From: Gerris lacustris
Taxonomy: Eukaryota; Arthropoda; Insecta; Hemiptera; Gerridae
DNA length: 64,000 nt
Reading direction: 5' to 3'
NCBI GenBank assembly: GCA_951217055.1
Contig: OX578276.1
Coordinates: 68,828,144 to 68,892,143, forward strand
Below are positions 1 through 16,699 of the stretch, piece after piece. The notes under the pieces were generated by a model, which ran no database searches, had not been told where the DNA came from, and worked only from the letters and a program-made list of their open reading frames with translations. A program made the translations under genes and the position numbers. How positions within the stretch are numbered: the first letter of the stretch is position 1; each line of letters starts with the position of its first letter.

Positions 1-892
1 TTCTCAGGGTGGTATAAAAGATATATACATATTTGTAAACCAAATTTCAATACCTTTAAAAAATATGTATATATCGTTTCCAAAATATCGGCCATTTTAA
101 TCCTAAAATAACCAAATTAGTGCATACTACCGAAGATAGTAATGGATAATATATGCACACCTTGTTTCTTAAAAGTGATTTTTTATACATATTTTGGCTA
201 AAAAAAAAAAAATTAAATTAAATTAAAAATAAAATTTAATTAAAATTAATTAATAATAATGTACTTATGAATTCTTATGACCGAAGAAACCCTTTTAGTA
301 ACTTGCTGGCAAGTGCTTGACGGGATTTTTTATGTTATGTTTTTATACATCTTTTTTTTATAAAATTGTTAATAACTTTGGTTCTACTAAATATTTTTTG
401 ATGAAACCATGCCTACAAATTGCGCAACATGTTTGCGCTCACCTCTGAAAAAAATGATCGATATCGTTTTTATCCAGTTTTGCGCTTATAAAATTTGACT
501 GGGGTGACAGACATACACATACATGAATAAAGTTAAGGCCGGATTCGTTTTTCAGAATGTATAAAATGAAAAAGTATCCAAGAAATTTTCAATTCTGGCC
601 AATGTACAGACAAAACTTTAATTTTATATATATATATAGATATTATTATGCAGTTTTATTTTATGGCTAGAGGGGGTCTTCAAGTAAAAAAATGTAAATC
701 TTGTTTTAGTTGTCAAGTTACTATAGCTGTGGCGTGGCTGGACTGGTTTGGTTAGCATTGCTTTGATAAAATTGAATGCAGAAACCGAGCTACCGTTTTA
801 AAAATGTGGTTTTGCAACAAAACTCAGTATGGTTCTGCATATTTGATTCTTAAAAAAACAATAATGAGTATTTATTTAAATTAGAGATAGTA
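1..892. other. AT-rich intergenic DNA, no gene seen
   Basis: I see no coding region here. It is AT-rich sequence with A runs near 198-240 and a short TA stretch near 625-640. Around 460-620 it carries phrases (such as a 'gacagacatacacatacatg' stretch) that recur near 25040-25160, so it belongs at least in part to a dispersed repeat family. Confidence 0.5.
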
Positions 893-1080
893 ATTCATAT
901 TTTACGATTTTGGTAGTATTCATACTACGGAACGATTAAATTTTAATTTAAATCAAATTATAGTTATTATTAACTACGGGAAACAGACAGAGAAAAATAG
1001 ACTCCAGCGCGGGGATTTGAACCACCGGCCTCTATATTTCCAGTATAGCGCTCTAACCAACTAAGCTAAGCAGGAGAATG
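893..1080 (-). repeat. tRNA-derived SINE, full copy
   Basis: Read on the minus strand this begins with a tRNA-like head (about 1013-1076) holding an A box (TTAGCTTAGTTGG) and a B box (GGTTCAAATCC), then a tail ending in a CTCTGTCTGTTTCCCGTAGT phrase and an AT-rich stretch. The same head plus tail recurs at 61027-61190 and 61228-61345, and the tail alone at 1241-1358. A conserved non-tRNA tail marks this as a pol III SINE and not a free tRNA gene. Confidence 0.7.
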
Positions 1081-1240
1081 AATTTCTCTGACTTTAATGA
1101 TACTTTGACCTGAATTTAAAGCTTTCAATTTTTCCACAAGTCTGAGAAGTCAACATTAATGACAAAGAACCAGACCGAGAAATAACGCTTATAATTATAT
1201 AGTACCCAATTAGTACCTGTACCTCGTTCAATCAATTAGA

Positions 1241-1358
1241 AATTCATATTTTACGATTTTGGTAGTATTCATACTACGGAACGATTAAATTTTAATTTAA
1301 ATCAAATTATAATTATTATTAACTACGGGAAACAGACAGAGAAAAATAGACTCCAATG
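1241..1358 (-). repeat. SINE tail fragment
   Basis: This matches the tail of the SINE at 893-1080 almost base for base, then stops at the start of the tRNA-derived part. It is a truncated second copy in the same orientation about 350 bp away, perhaps a local duplication. Confidence 0.65.
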
Positions 1359-1452
1359 ACATTTTTCTTCTAATTTTTTCTCTAATTTTATCGGATTGTT
1401 TTATAAGTAATTTGTTTTAAAAGTGTGTATGTATTAAATCTTAAACATGGAA

Positions 1453-1591
1453 CTAGGTTTTAAATTAGGCTTTTCAAATTAGGTTTTTTAAATTAGGTCT
1501 TTTTAAATTAGGTTTTTTAAATTAGGTCTTTTTAAATTAGGTTTTTTAAATTAGGTCTTTTTAAATTAGGTTTTTTTTAAATTAGATTTTT
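1453..1591 (+). repeat. AAATTAGGT minisatellite
   Basis: A tandem run of about eight imperfect units of roughly 15-17 bp with core AAATTAGGT and T-rich spacers. It contains TTAGG in each unit but is not a (TTAGG)n telomere array. Confidence 0.75.
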
Positions 1592-3800
1592 AAATTGATG
1601 TTTTCTTAAATGGAAAATACTTTATTTGTTAACTTGTACTGGAAAAAAGAAACAAAAAATGCAAACTCCAAACTTTTTCCTCCTTGAGGAACCACAGCCA
1701 TCAAGGCTGATTTGCATGAATCATTTATAAATCTTAAATGTATTATACTTTGTAATACTTTATAAGCAATAAATGGTAATAATAATAATAATAATAATAA
1801 TATAATGAATTTTTATAAATATTGCAATATAATATTTAATAATCAAATTGTAAGAACAAAAAAAGCCAATTAAAGGCAACAAGCTCGATAAGGATAAGCT
1901 CGATAGGGCCCTGAGGCACAGTAGACTAAAAGAAGTGGTAAATTACTAATGTATAAAAGCTCAGTAAAGACCCGACTTTGACGCGATCCGAAGGTTAATT
2001 AAGCAGAGATAGCATACCTAGCCTTCGGAGGATGAGTTAACGCTCTTTCAGTCACCCAATCGAGCAGAAACTTGGTACATAAACTCTCTACCAATACAAC
2101 AATATTTCAAAAAATTAATTAATTATTTTTTAAATTCAATTAATTATCTTTTTAAAAATGAATAGATTAATTAAATTTAAAAAAAAGTAATAAAAATGTA
2201 ATTAATTAATGAATTGGTAGGTAAAATCTTTGAAGGGTGAGTTAACCCTCTTCCAGTCATCCAATCGAGCTGAAACTTGGAATATCGACTCTACCAATAC
2301 AATAACATTCTAACAAAATAATTAAATTTTACTAATCTATTAATTTTTAATTAATTATTTAAAATTAAAATGAATTAATACCAATATTTGCCCTTACAAC
2401 CAAAAGGGGAAAATATAAAGGATTTATAATAAAAACTTGGTTTTAATGGGCTAGTATTATTACAAATTAAGCGATATTTGAACAAGTAAAATAAAAACAA
2501 AACATTGCCAGCTTGAATATCGAACGATAAGAAGTGGGTAATACAAAAACTCTAAATCGACAGCTGATAGATTTTTTTTTTTTTTTTTTTTTTTTAAGAA
2601 ATCAGCACATGTGTTTTGGTGTTATACCACGCAATGTTTCCATATACTAAAGAAGAGTTTGTATTTTGTTTTTTGTCTAAATAACAACTCTTAAGACAGG
2701 AATATTTATTTCAATGTGCTTTGGGGAAAAATAATATCACACTAATATATATTAATGTCATAATATTCTTTTATCTTAATTTTAATTAGACAATGGGATG
2801 TTATCCCATTTATATATACAAGTGTTCCTTTCTCCCAGGATACATTGGAATAAATACCCCTTTGTCTTAATAGGAATTGAGACCTAAGGAATAAATACTA
2901 TTCTGCATTTATTCTAGTCTAAATAACTGTTGAAGAGATAATTAGTCCAATGTACTTAGGGACAAAAGAATATCACACTTCTATGTATAGATGAAATAAT
3001 ACCCCTTTATCTTAATAGTTAATTAGACTTTAGACTAAAGGATATTAAAGGACTAAAGGATAACAAAAAAACAACAAATAAACAGGTCAAGTGTGTGCTA
3101 GTCAGCACACAGCGAGGGTCCGTAGGCAACCCTGCGTATAGTTTAAGTAGTACCCTATTGATGGTGTTTTTTAAAATGCTAAAAAGCTTACTTTGAACTA
3201 TCCTATGGGTCTGATATTCTCAAAACACATAAACAAACTTCTGCTAAAGTATTTTATTGCCACTGAACCGGACTACAAACATATAAATACATCGAAAAGA
3301 CCATAGTTATAAAAAAACATATTTTGTCAATAAAAAATAAAATAATATTTTTTTCGAAATTTCCAAAAAGTGATATCTTCACTTTTGGTCGAAGAATATT
3401 CAGGATTTTTTTCAGATTTTTTGCACTTCACATAAGCGAGATAGAAGGGGGGGGGGGGGGGGGGGGACACGTTTCACACCCACTTCAAACTTGCCTACGC
3501 TCGTCCTATCAAAGTTATAACCAAAGAATTATATATTTTTGTAATCAGCTCGATGTACCCTTTCATATGATACCCCTCACGGTGTCGAAAAAAAATAAAA
3601 AAATTTTAACCCTTAAGTTTTTTTTACCCTTGGTTTTGCCTACGGACCCTAAAAAACATGTCAAAATTCCTTAACAGATATTATCATTTTTATATACATA
3701 GGTTTGATATTCCTTTGACCCAAAATACATTGGATTAAATATCCCTTTGTATTAATAGTTAATTAGACCAAGGGATATTATCTTTTATATCACAGAAGTG
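1592..3800. other. Non-coding repeat-rich DNA
   Basis: No gene is supported. Two related stretches at about 2010-2110 and 2225-2310 share 'gagttaac.ctctt.cagtca.ccaatcgagc.gaaacttgg' and mark a dispersed repeat that recurs near 9588-9660. Other content is a trinucleotide run (aat)n near 1775-1800, a T run at 2574-2595, and a 20-base-plus G run at about 3448-3470. Confidence 0.5.
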
Positions 3801-3832
3801 TGACATTCCTTTGCAATAAGAAACGTTACGGT

Positions 3833-3985
3833 CAGTGGCGTAACTATGGGCCCGCACGGGCCTGCAATTCGGGCGGGCCCCCAGTGGCAGGGGCCCCAAG
3901 TCAACGTCGAGGGGGCCCCCAGATCCAAACGCAAGTTTTTTTTTTTGCTCATCAATTTTGTTTTGGCGAGGGGCCGAAAATAAAT
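3833..3985 (+). mobile_element. hAT-like transposon end, fragment
   Basis: The sequence CAGTGGCGTAACTATGGG at the start resembles the well-known CAGTGGCGTA-type termini of hAT elements, and the following GC-rich, GGGCCC-rich tract stands out in an AT-rich setting. I could not find the matching far end, so this looks like one arm of a decayed non-autonomous copy. Confidence 0.4.
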
Positions 3986-3989
3986 GGAA

Positions 3990-4795
3990 AAATATAGCTA
4001 TATCTTATATTAAAAGAAGAGTTTCTGTATGAGGGTATATGTCTTTTATACAAATCTACAGTTTTATCCCAATTTGATGAATATTTACATACTTTTCCTT
4101 CAAAACAAGGTGAAGGTCACTGTATACATGAGATTAAGAAATTAAAATTTTGCTACACAGGAGTACGGGGTATAAATGTCAAATTAATGGATACCCTTCA
4201 TGATGCATATCGTTGAAAAGCTCTTAAAGAGAAAATTAATTGTTGTTATGTACATATTTGTCATATTTTCATTTAGGAGGGGGGTAAAATGGAAATTTAT
4301 ATCTATATATCTTATCTATACCTATAAAAGTCAACGTATGAGTGTACATGTGTATGGTATGTATGTATGATCTTAATACGAATCTACAGTTTTAGCCCGA
4401 TCTCGATGAAAATTGGCACACTTAACCTTCAAAGCAAGGGGAAAATGAATTTCGAAATTTTAATTTTGGTACTCAAGGGTACGGGGTACAAGTAATGAAT
4501 ACATGGGTCAAAGTAATGGGTACCCTTCATGATGCCTATCGTTGAAAAGCTCTTTAAAAGTACAGTAATTGTTGTTATGTACAGTTTTGTCATATTTTCA
4601 TTTATAGGATGGGGATACATTTAGGATATTTGCAAATTATCTTATCAAAGAGGAGGGGGTATGGAAATAAATGGTAGGGGTAGAGTCTAGATATTCTCGC
4701 ATAGTAAAATAATTTAAATGTTTCTTGAAGGTAGTTTATAACCTTATCAAAATAGAATAACACTCCATAGCAAAGCACGGGTATGCAGCTAGTAT
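3990..4795 (+). repeat. Possible Helitron-like repeat, two partial copies
   Basis: Two similar stretches (about 3995-4265 and 4300-4610) share phrases such as 'acgggg', 'gatgc.tatcgttgaaaagctct' and 'ttgttatgtaca'. The block ends at about 4793 with 'GCAAAGCACGGGTATGCAGC' followed by TAGT. A CTAGT end after a GC-richer stretch resembles Helitron 3' ends, but no replication gene is present and the assignment is a guess. Confidence 0.3.
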
Positions 4796-6624
4796 TCCTA
4801 TAAAATAAAGCATCTACCTGGGAAGTCAAATGCACTAGCTGATGTTCTCTCCAGGTTGCCTAGGACCTCTATCATACAGAACAAGGCTGGAAGAGCAGGA
4901 AGAGGTGAGAAGATACCATGCCGAACTGCTTCGCACGAGGCATCAGGCTGAAGATAAGGGGAAGATATGTAATATCCTTTGACATTGGCATGACTGACAG
5001 AAATACTCAAGTTTATATTTCAAATTAATTTATAAATGTATTTTTCTTTTCTTAGTACGCTCTACAATTAAACATATAGATTTCATTATTACTAAAGAAA
5101 TTACACTACTAAATCTTGAAATTTGGAATTTAGCTTGCTTTTATGATATAAATGACTTAAGTGAAAGGGTTTTCCAAATTGGCCATTTTTATTCAAGTTG
5201 GCGGGCATCTATGAATATTTGAAACTAAGTTCTCTCACTAACGTATTTATCACTACATCTTTGGGGCGCTGAAATAAAATCATGGTATTTGGTATAATTT
5301 CTATAATAATATTTATGACTGCCAAAAAGGGGTCTTCTTAGGGGCCATGTAAAAAATAGGAGAACTGAGCTGATTTTATAAAGCTGCAAGGTTAATATTT
5401 GGGAAAAAGGGCGTTTCTTTAGGGTTTAAGTACCTAGTAATAAAATATAATTTCAATTTAAACCAGGTATGCCTGGGAGGTACTTTTTTACTTTGTGACC
5501 CACCCTAAGGTGGGTAACAAAGTGAATTAGGTCGGATGTGGCAAGATTTTACTTGGTTACCTACCGTTTGTTAACAATTATTGTGTTTGACATTTATTTT
5601 TTAATTAATTGACAATCTTAACTGGGGATTGTTCAAATACCCTTTGGGACAAAGGAATATCACACTTCTGTGACTAAAAATTACAAATCCGTTAGTCTAA
5701 TTATCTAGTAAGGCGAAGTAACCATTAATCCAATATATTTTGAACAAAAGAATAGATTACTTGGATTTGATAATAAATAAAAGTAATCGGAATTAGTTAC
5801 TTATTAGGGAGGTTAAAAAATTATATTTTATCTATGGTACCTAGTATCTACGGTATTCTCGTTTAGCAAAAGAATTGTAATGTGTCTTGGATCATGTCAA
5901 ATATGTTAAGACAAGTCGTGCTTTTAGATGTGAAAATTTTTCACCATCCTGATTAATAATATCAAGAAAGAGAGTGAGAGTAGGGTTTATACTTCTTTTT
6001 GACTAAATGTATAAGTTCTAGTAAGATAATTTTACCAGACCTTAAGGGTGCCATATGAGGCCACATATTGCCCGTAATGTTGCTGTTTATATACTATATA
6101 CAACGCAGAAAACATGTGTTTTCTGCGTTGTATATAGTCTCATAATATATACACTATAAATTAGTGTATAGTATTTGACAGACTATTGCTTTCAACATGA
6201 TGCTTTATATACGTAGCTTCTAACTTTTCTTTCATAATTATAGATATTAATATAGCATGATTTACATCAGTAGTAGGATAGTAGAATAGTAATTATGTAT
6301 ATAATTATTATTATAAACTATTTTTTTAAATAAATATTTAGACTTTATAAAGATCTTAAATGTATGTGCTCATATCGTTCTTTTGATGTTTTTTCCTGGA
6401 AGTTGAAACAAAAATATGTGAAGAGCATAAACTTCCTCTTGGTCTCTCTTCTCTTCCATGGCTCTCCACTTTTCATTACTCTTCAGTATGTAATATCTAT
6501 ATAAATAATATTATATTAATTTAAATTGAGTGCTTTAAGTTATTTTAACATTAAATATTAAAAAAATAAACTAAAATAATAATTACTTGGTAAATAAAAT
6601 AACATTTTTAATTAAATTCTATAA
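4796..6624. other. AT-rich intergenic DNA with hairpins
   Basis: No gene is supported. A hairpin built on CCCACCCTAAGGTGGG lies at about 5500-5516, and a 46-bp palindrome lies at 6093-6138 (listed separately). Confidence 0.45.
6093..6138. repeat. Perfect 22-bp inverted repeat
   Basis: Two exact 22-base arms starting ACTATATACAACGCAGAAAA are separated by only two bases. The DNA could extrude a cruciform, and an RNA copy would form a tight hairpin. Function unknown. Confidence 0.85.
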
Positions 6625-7095
6625 TTAACTTTCATGAATTTTTAAAAACAAAAATGTACATGTAAGAAAAACATCAATAACATGGAAAAGAACAAAGACG
6701 CTAAACATCACTAAGTCCATGAAAGTTCCTTCCACCCAATAGCTCATTGTAGCGGTGTAGTAAAGAACGCACATTATCAAATAAGAAATAAGAATGGCTA
6801 ATTTTACAATTGCCAACACTGTTATGATAGACACTGTTATATTCACTTCTGTATCTTCTTCTACAAATGCTAATGCGAAAATAGAAACGGCGACTACAAT
6901 AAATAGCGTTGCAACAGTGGCGTCTCCATTTTCTGAAGGTGTTATATAAATTCCGCAGAATAGCATTACTACATACATAATAAAATTACAGAAATCAAAC
7001 CCAAATATAATAAACCCTAAAAGTTGAGAAAGAGCCATCATATATATTTTTTGTTGACTCTTAATAGGCTGAATAGATATTAAACGTACTTGCAA
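6625..7095 (-). CDS. Putative four-pass membrane protein
   Basis: This single-exon reading frame gives 156 residues with four strongly hydrophobic segments at about 23-51, 61-78, 87-112 and 126-151. A short acidic loop (EEDTE) sits between the second and third. I do not recognise the family. A TATA box (TATAAAA, 7119-7125, minus strand) lies only about 24 bp before the first ATG. A transcript starting about 30 bp downstream of it would therefore miss that ATG, and the likelier start is one of the two adjacent Met codons at residues 19-20 (7041 or 7038). The length and regular spacing of hydrophobic segments make a chance frame unlikely in AT-rich DNA, but AT-rich sequence does favour hydrophobic residues, so this stays a prediction. 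No neighbour gives a clue to its role. Confidence 0.5.
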   Translation of the reverse strand: MQVRLISIQPIKSQQKIYMMALSQLLGFIIFGFDFCNFIMYVVMLFCGIYITPSENGDATVATLFIVVAVSIFALAFVEEDTEVNITVSIITVLAIVKLAILISYLIMCVLYYTATMSYWVEGTFMDLVMFSVFVLFHVIDVFLTCTFLFLKIHES

Positions 7096-7118
7096 TTAGT
7101 GATTCTTTTAGCCCACAA

Positions 7119-7125
7119 TTTTATA
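7119..7125 (-). promoter_or_regulatory. TATA box of the membrane-protein gene
   Basis: TATAAAA on the minus strand, upstream of the 6625-7095 frame. Its position argues for the internal Met at about 7041 as the true start. Confidence 0.4.
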
Positions 7126-7129
7126 CAAC

Positions 7130-8680
7130 TTTGATTAAACTTGGACCTAAATAATTAAAAAGCACAAAAATCACTCCAAGAAACACAAGATTGAAAAGAA
7201 ACAGAAAACATAAGTCTATAGTGTATTATGTACACAAGCACAAGTCGAACGCGTCACAACGGGGCTTGACAATCGGATTTTATTGGTAATCTTTCACGTA
7301 ATTGCTTTACTACAAAAGGCTTATAATAATCTACTAAACGTATTCTAAATCGGCTCATCTTTGTCAATTTTTTCTAATTTTGTTGACATTAATACAGGAC
7401 AGGTTTGTTTCGAAAAAATAAAAACATTTTTCCAGAGAAAAAATAAGGAATGAACAAAAGTATTAGAATTTGAAAAAGATGCAAAAAATATTAAGAACCA
7501 GATGTAAGATTGCCAATAGGGCAATAAAAAAATAAAAAAAGTAGTAAAAAATATTAAGGGTTACTCACCCCTCTTAAGAGAACGACCTCCTAATATTTAT
7601 AATTTTAAATGCCCCGATTTCATAATTTTAATGAGATTTAATAAATTTGTCAGGAGCTCCTACCTTTAGATATATTTTGATAATTCTAATTTAGCTTAAC
7701 ATGGATGTATAGCGATGCTCTTCGACTGATTGTATAACATATTTGACTTATAAAACATTAAGTATCAGGTATAGCGACTGCAGTAAAAAAGAAAAGCAAT
7801 AACAATTACAGAACATTCTAGTAAACATATTATATGTTAGAGTAATATTTAAGGAAATAAGAATATAAGTTCAAATTGAAACATTTTACTTGTTAAGCTG
7901 ACAAGTTTTTTTCTCATTTTACATAGCAGGTTTACAACAGTTGCAATATTAAAAGTACTTTTGATAATGATACTTAACGCTATCGTCAGCTACATAACAG
8001 TTCTTTGCATCTCCGCTCATTCCAATGTCTATACTACTTATATGTTGTATCCTGTGTTCAGTCTATAATAAGATATGATAGGGTATAGGTTCTGACCTGA
8101 TAGAGGTAATTAGAGAAACATGGTAAGCACCAATGCAGGGAAATCTTTTTTCTTTCTAATTTATTTATTCAGTGAAACATTTATAACTCAACTTTAGTTT
8201 AAACATAAATTGACAAACATTAATTTAGTCCAGTCGGAGAGTCCTCAAATCTGGAATAAAAGCATGTCTTTAGTAAACAACAGGCCTTAAAGGCGCAATA
8301 TAATGTATTAAAATTAACCTTGACTTTTTGGCGACCCCAAAGCTTATTTTGGTCTTAGTTAACTTATTGACTTAGTAACCCCTTGTCACTTGATATTTTT
8401 TTCTGTTTAACCTTTGTTAAAATACAATTCTTATTCCGAAATATCTCATAGTCTAGGAGGCAGCGACACAAATTTTGGTCCATATCTACAAAGCTAATTT
8501 TTGCTTCAATGATTGTTTAAAAGTTGTGAATCATGAAAGCTGGTGATCTATTTACCGACATTTATAACAATTACTGAAAAATTAAAAAAACAAAACAAAA
8601 AACAGCATGTAAATGTCGTGAGGTCTATTTAGATTTAGAAACCTCAGTCACGGAGTGTCTCATTTCATTAGTTCCGAGAT
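7130..8680. other. Intergenic DNA, no gene seen
   Basis: AT-rich sequence without a convincing reading frame, RNA gene or recognisable transposon end. Confidence 0.45.
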
Positions 8681-9259
8681 AGTCCACAGGCCACCATAAG
8701 AAGTGAGTCGCTGATTGATAAAGTTTTCTTACCTTATGGAATCGCTTATTTATGCCTTGTCCACCGATGAATTGGGTATATGGTAAATGGGCGCTGGGCC
8801 ATTTCTTTTTTGTTGACATGCCAAACTTGCCCTTCTGCGGGACCATTGAAAAGAGATAGATAAAGTTTTGATTTTCACAGGATCGTTTAATTAAATTATT
8901 TCAAAAACAGTGGTAAAGGTGGCCACCGATAAGAGTGGGCCGTTTGGGGTGGCCACCGCCCCAAACATATCGCTCTGCGAGGACGTTGAAAAGAAAATGG
9001 CCCACTCTTATCGATGGCCACCTTTACCACTGTTTTTGAAATAATTTAATTAAACGATCCTGTGAAAATCAAAACTTTATCTATCTCTTTTCAATGTTCC
9101 CGCAGAAGGGCAAGTTTGGCATGTCAACAAAAAAGAAATGGCCCAGCGCCCAGTTGCCATATACCCAATTCATCGGTGGACAAGGCATAAATAAGCGATT
9201 CCATAAGGTAAGAAAACTTTATCAATCAGCGACTCACTTCTTATGGTGGCCTGTGGACT
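8681..9259. mobile_element. Foldback element with 260-bp arms
   Basis: The arms at 8681-8942 and 8999-9259 are near-identical inverted repeats around a 56-bp centre. The outer ends read AGTCCACAGGCCACCATAAG on each strand. The small open frame in the left arm is mirrored in the right arm and is probably not a gene. No clear target duplication is visible, so the superfamily is unknown. Confidence 0.75.
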
Positions 9260-9989
9260 AAGATGTATCACCAAAATATTCTTTTTTATAAGTTAAATGA
9301 GGTTCTACACTGAGCCTGTGCCGTTCCGAATCAGACCGCTCAGTCCCGTCTCCTTTACCGAACCTTCAAAATCAAATTTCCCTTCAATGATAAATTTTTG
9401 TCTTGACTGGCATGTACCGTGAGTTTTCTTAGTTTTAAAAATAGGCCATGAAACATTAATTGAATGTGTACGTATGTACCCAGTACTGTATGATTCGTCC
9501 AATGTGAAGTACATAAGCGCTAATTGAATCCTATATATATGTTTCGATTTGGTTTGTTTCTGTGTGGCTGGCTGATGACAAAATCTTTTGAGGGCTAATT
9601 AACCCTTTTCTGGACCTCCTATAGAGCTGAAACTTAGCACAGCACATTGACTCTGTACCTTATGATTTATGATATGGCCTCGTTAAATAATTATTCTTCG
9701 TAACTAAACCTCAATGATTTTTTTTTTTTTCCGTCTACCATTAGTTGCAGAAGAATAGATTATGGTTCAAACAATTAAGAAAATGTATATTTTACTGAAA
9801 TAATGTATATATTTTACTAAAATACGTGTTTATTCTGAAGGTAACTCATATTTATTTAAGGGTTATTGAATAAATAAAAAAATATCATTTATATTTAAGG
9901 GTGGATAACGTCTTAAACATTTTCTAAGAACCGGAGATCATGTTGAATTTATTTTTTAAATTTGAAGCTACTGGAAAAGGAATCGTGCT
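9260..9989. other. Intergenic DNA with dispersed-repeat fragment
   Basis: No gene is supported. The stretch 9588-9660 (aatcttttgagggctaatta, then gagctgaaactta) resembles the repeats at 2010-2110 and 2225-2310. Confidence 0.45.
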
Positions 9990-10028
9990 TTAGTAGTGTC
10001 CATGATGGTCCTGATCCAACTTGAAGTG
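9990..10028 (-). pseudogene. Relic of cuticle-protein exon 3 (3' end)
   Basis: On the minus strand this encodes [12 protein letters not shown] and a stop, matching the last residues of the cuticle genes in this window ([11 protein letters not shown] and stop). Nothing of the RR domain precedes it. It is a fragment of a fifth RR-2 gene or a partial duplication near the gene at 11454-16627. Confidence 0.6.
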
Positions 10029-10559
10029 ACAGAAAGTTAAAATTGATATGGGACTATCCATAGCCCACATAAAAATGTAAGTCTTAATAAATATATAAAA
10101 ACAAATATGTGTGAGACTCTCACGCATTAGAAGTAAAACTTAAGTTCTAGAAACAGAATAAACATAAAATATGTGTATGAAATAGCACAATAACCCTTAT
10201 TTAAGTAATGCATATTATATAAATCATTTATTAAATATACGCAACATACAAATTTATAAACAAGAGTTTACAATGCCGGGGTCGGGGGTTCGAAACTCGT
10301 CCAGATTGAAGATTTTTACAGGTAAATCAACTGCCGCCCTGAGTCGGTTGCTGATTAAAATATCTATCACAGGCGAGTCTTAAAACAAAAACTTGCAATT
10401 TCGTTAATTTCACATAAAAAATGTTTCACTTGGACGAGTCTCGATACGCGACGCGAACTTCGTTTCCAGATATCAATTTCATCCAAGAAAATTTACTCTA
10501 CCGCAGCTAAAGAAATTTCACTTCAAAACGTTTGAGCACATGCGAGAGAGAAAGCAATA

Positions 10560-11453
10560 GACGCAAAGTACTAGGACAAGTAGTCTTTAAGGTACTGTGG
10601 TGGTTCGTAAAAAAGTAAACTGACAGACAGACATGAGATCAAATATATTTGAAATTATGTCGCATTTTTGACTGGGGAAATTTAAATTTGGAGGAACATA
10701 GAGCTTTCGTTCCTTTGGCAAGCTCATAAGTATATAATAGAAGGGAATAAAATTAGATTAAAACTATTAAATTCATATAAATGTCAATGAAATAATACTC
10801 ATACTTCTATAGTGATATGTAAACAAACCATAACCCTTTTGGAGCCGGGTGCGAAACAATTCTGATTTCAGTTTAATTCTGTCATTGCATTTATAATTAC
10901 AATTTCTATTTATTTAACTGTTTCTAATCTAAATCTGCTTCCGATCACAAATATTTAATTTTAAATATCAAATATTTGACTATAATAAACATGTAAAAAT
11001 TGAATGCTAATATGTTGTTAAAATCGTTGGTAATTATCATCGTGATTAATTTTTACAGATGATAATTTGCTGGGCATAGCTAAAAATTCCTCACGTTTTA
11101 TTGGATTTAATTTGGATATATTCTAGAATTTATAATAACTAAATAAAATTAAAATTTGGTTATCAAATATGTTTTTGGACATTTAAATCTAGTCATTTGC
11201 CCTCAAGGCTAACAACTCCTAGAAAATAATATACTGTAAGTAGAGTGACCCTTCAAACTGATAATTATATGTTTTGAGGTTTTAAAGGGTTTATAAAAAT
11301 AATCATTAATTAATTGGAGCCATGTAATCAGTATATTTAGGAACAATTTCGATGAGTTATATGCTATAGTATGTGTTGTGAAAGTTCTCAAATCTGTGAC
11401 AATTTTGTATGAAGGTTTACTGCTGTTAAAGGTGAACAATGGCCTTTCATTTT
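10560..11453 (-). repeat. Inverted duplicate of 30615-31560
   Basis: Read on the minus strand, the 3' flank of the cuticle gene at 11454-16627 matches the 3' flank of the gene at 27054-30614. Both contain the 'gtgacagatttgagaa' to 'acctcaaaacatataattat' tract just after the stop codon and, about 800-900 bp further on, a 'ttatgaaccacc.cagta' phrase. The two cuticle genes and their downstream DNA are therefore an inverted duplication. Confidence 0.75.
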
Positions 11454-16627
<5,174 letters not shown>

Positions 16628-16652
16628 ATTGTTTGTGGGTTGGTTGTTGTTC

Positions 16653-16693
16653 ACTGAATGATACCAGTTAGATTAAACTGTTTGGTTTATATA
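16653..16693 (-). promoter_or_regulatory. Core promoter of cuticle gene 1
   Basis: On the minus strand, TATATAAA (16686-16693) is followed about 30 bp downstream by an ATCATTCAGT initiator (TCAGT at 16653-16657), then a short leader and the ATG at 16627. The same arrangement precedes the other cuticle genes. Confidence 0.75.
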
Positions 16694-16699
16694 TTAGTC

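Noticed and set aside
1453..1591. TTAGG-containing repeat as telomere sequence
   Set aside because: The unit is about 16 bp with long T spacers, not the pentamer TTAGG repeated without gaps.
8625..8846. 73-residue frame in the foldback element
   Set aside because: It lies in one arm of an inverted repeat and is mirrored with changes in the other arm; no domain is visible.
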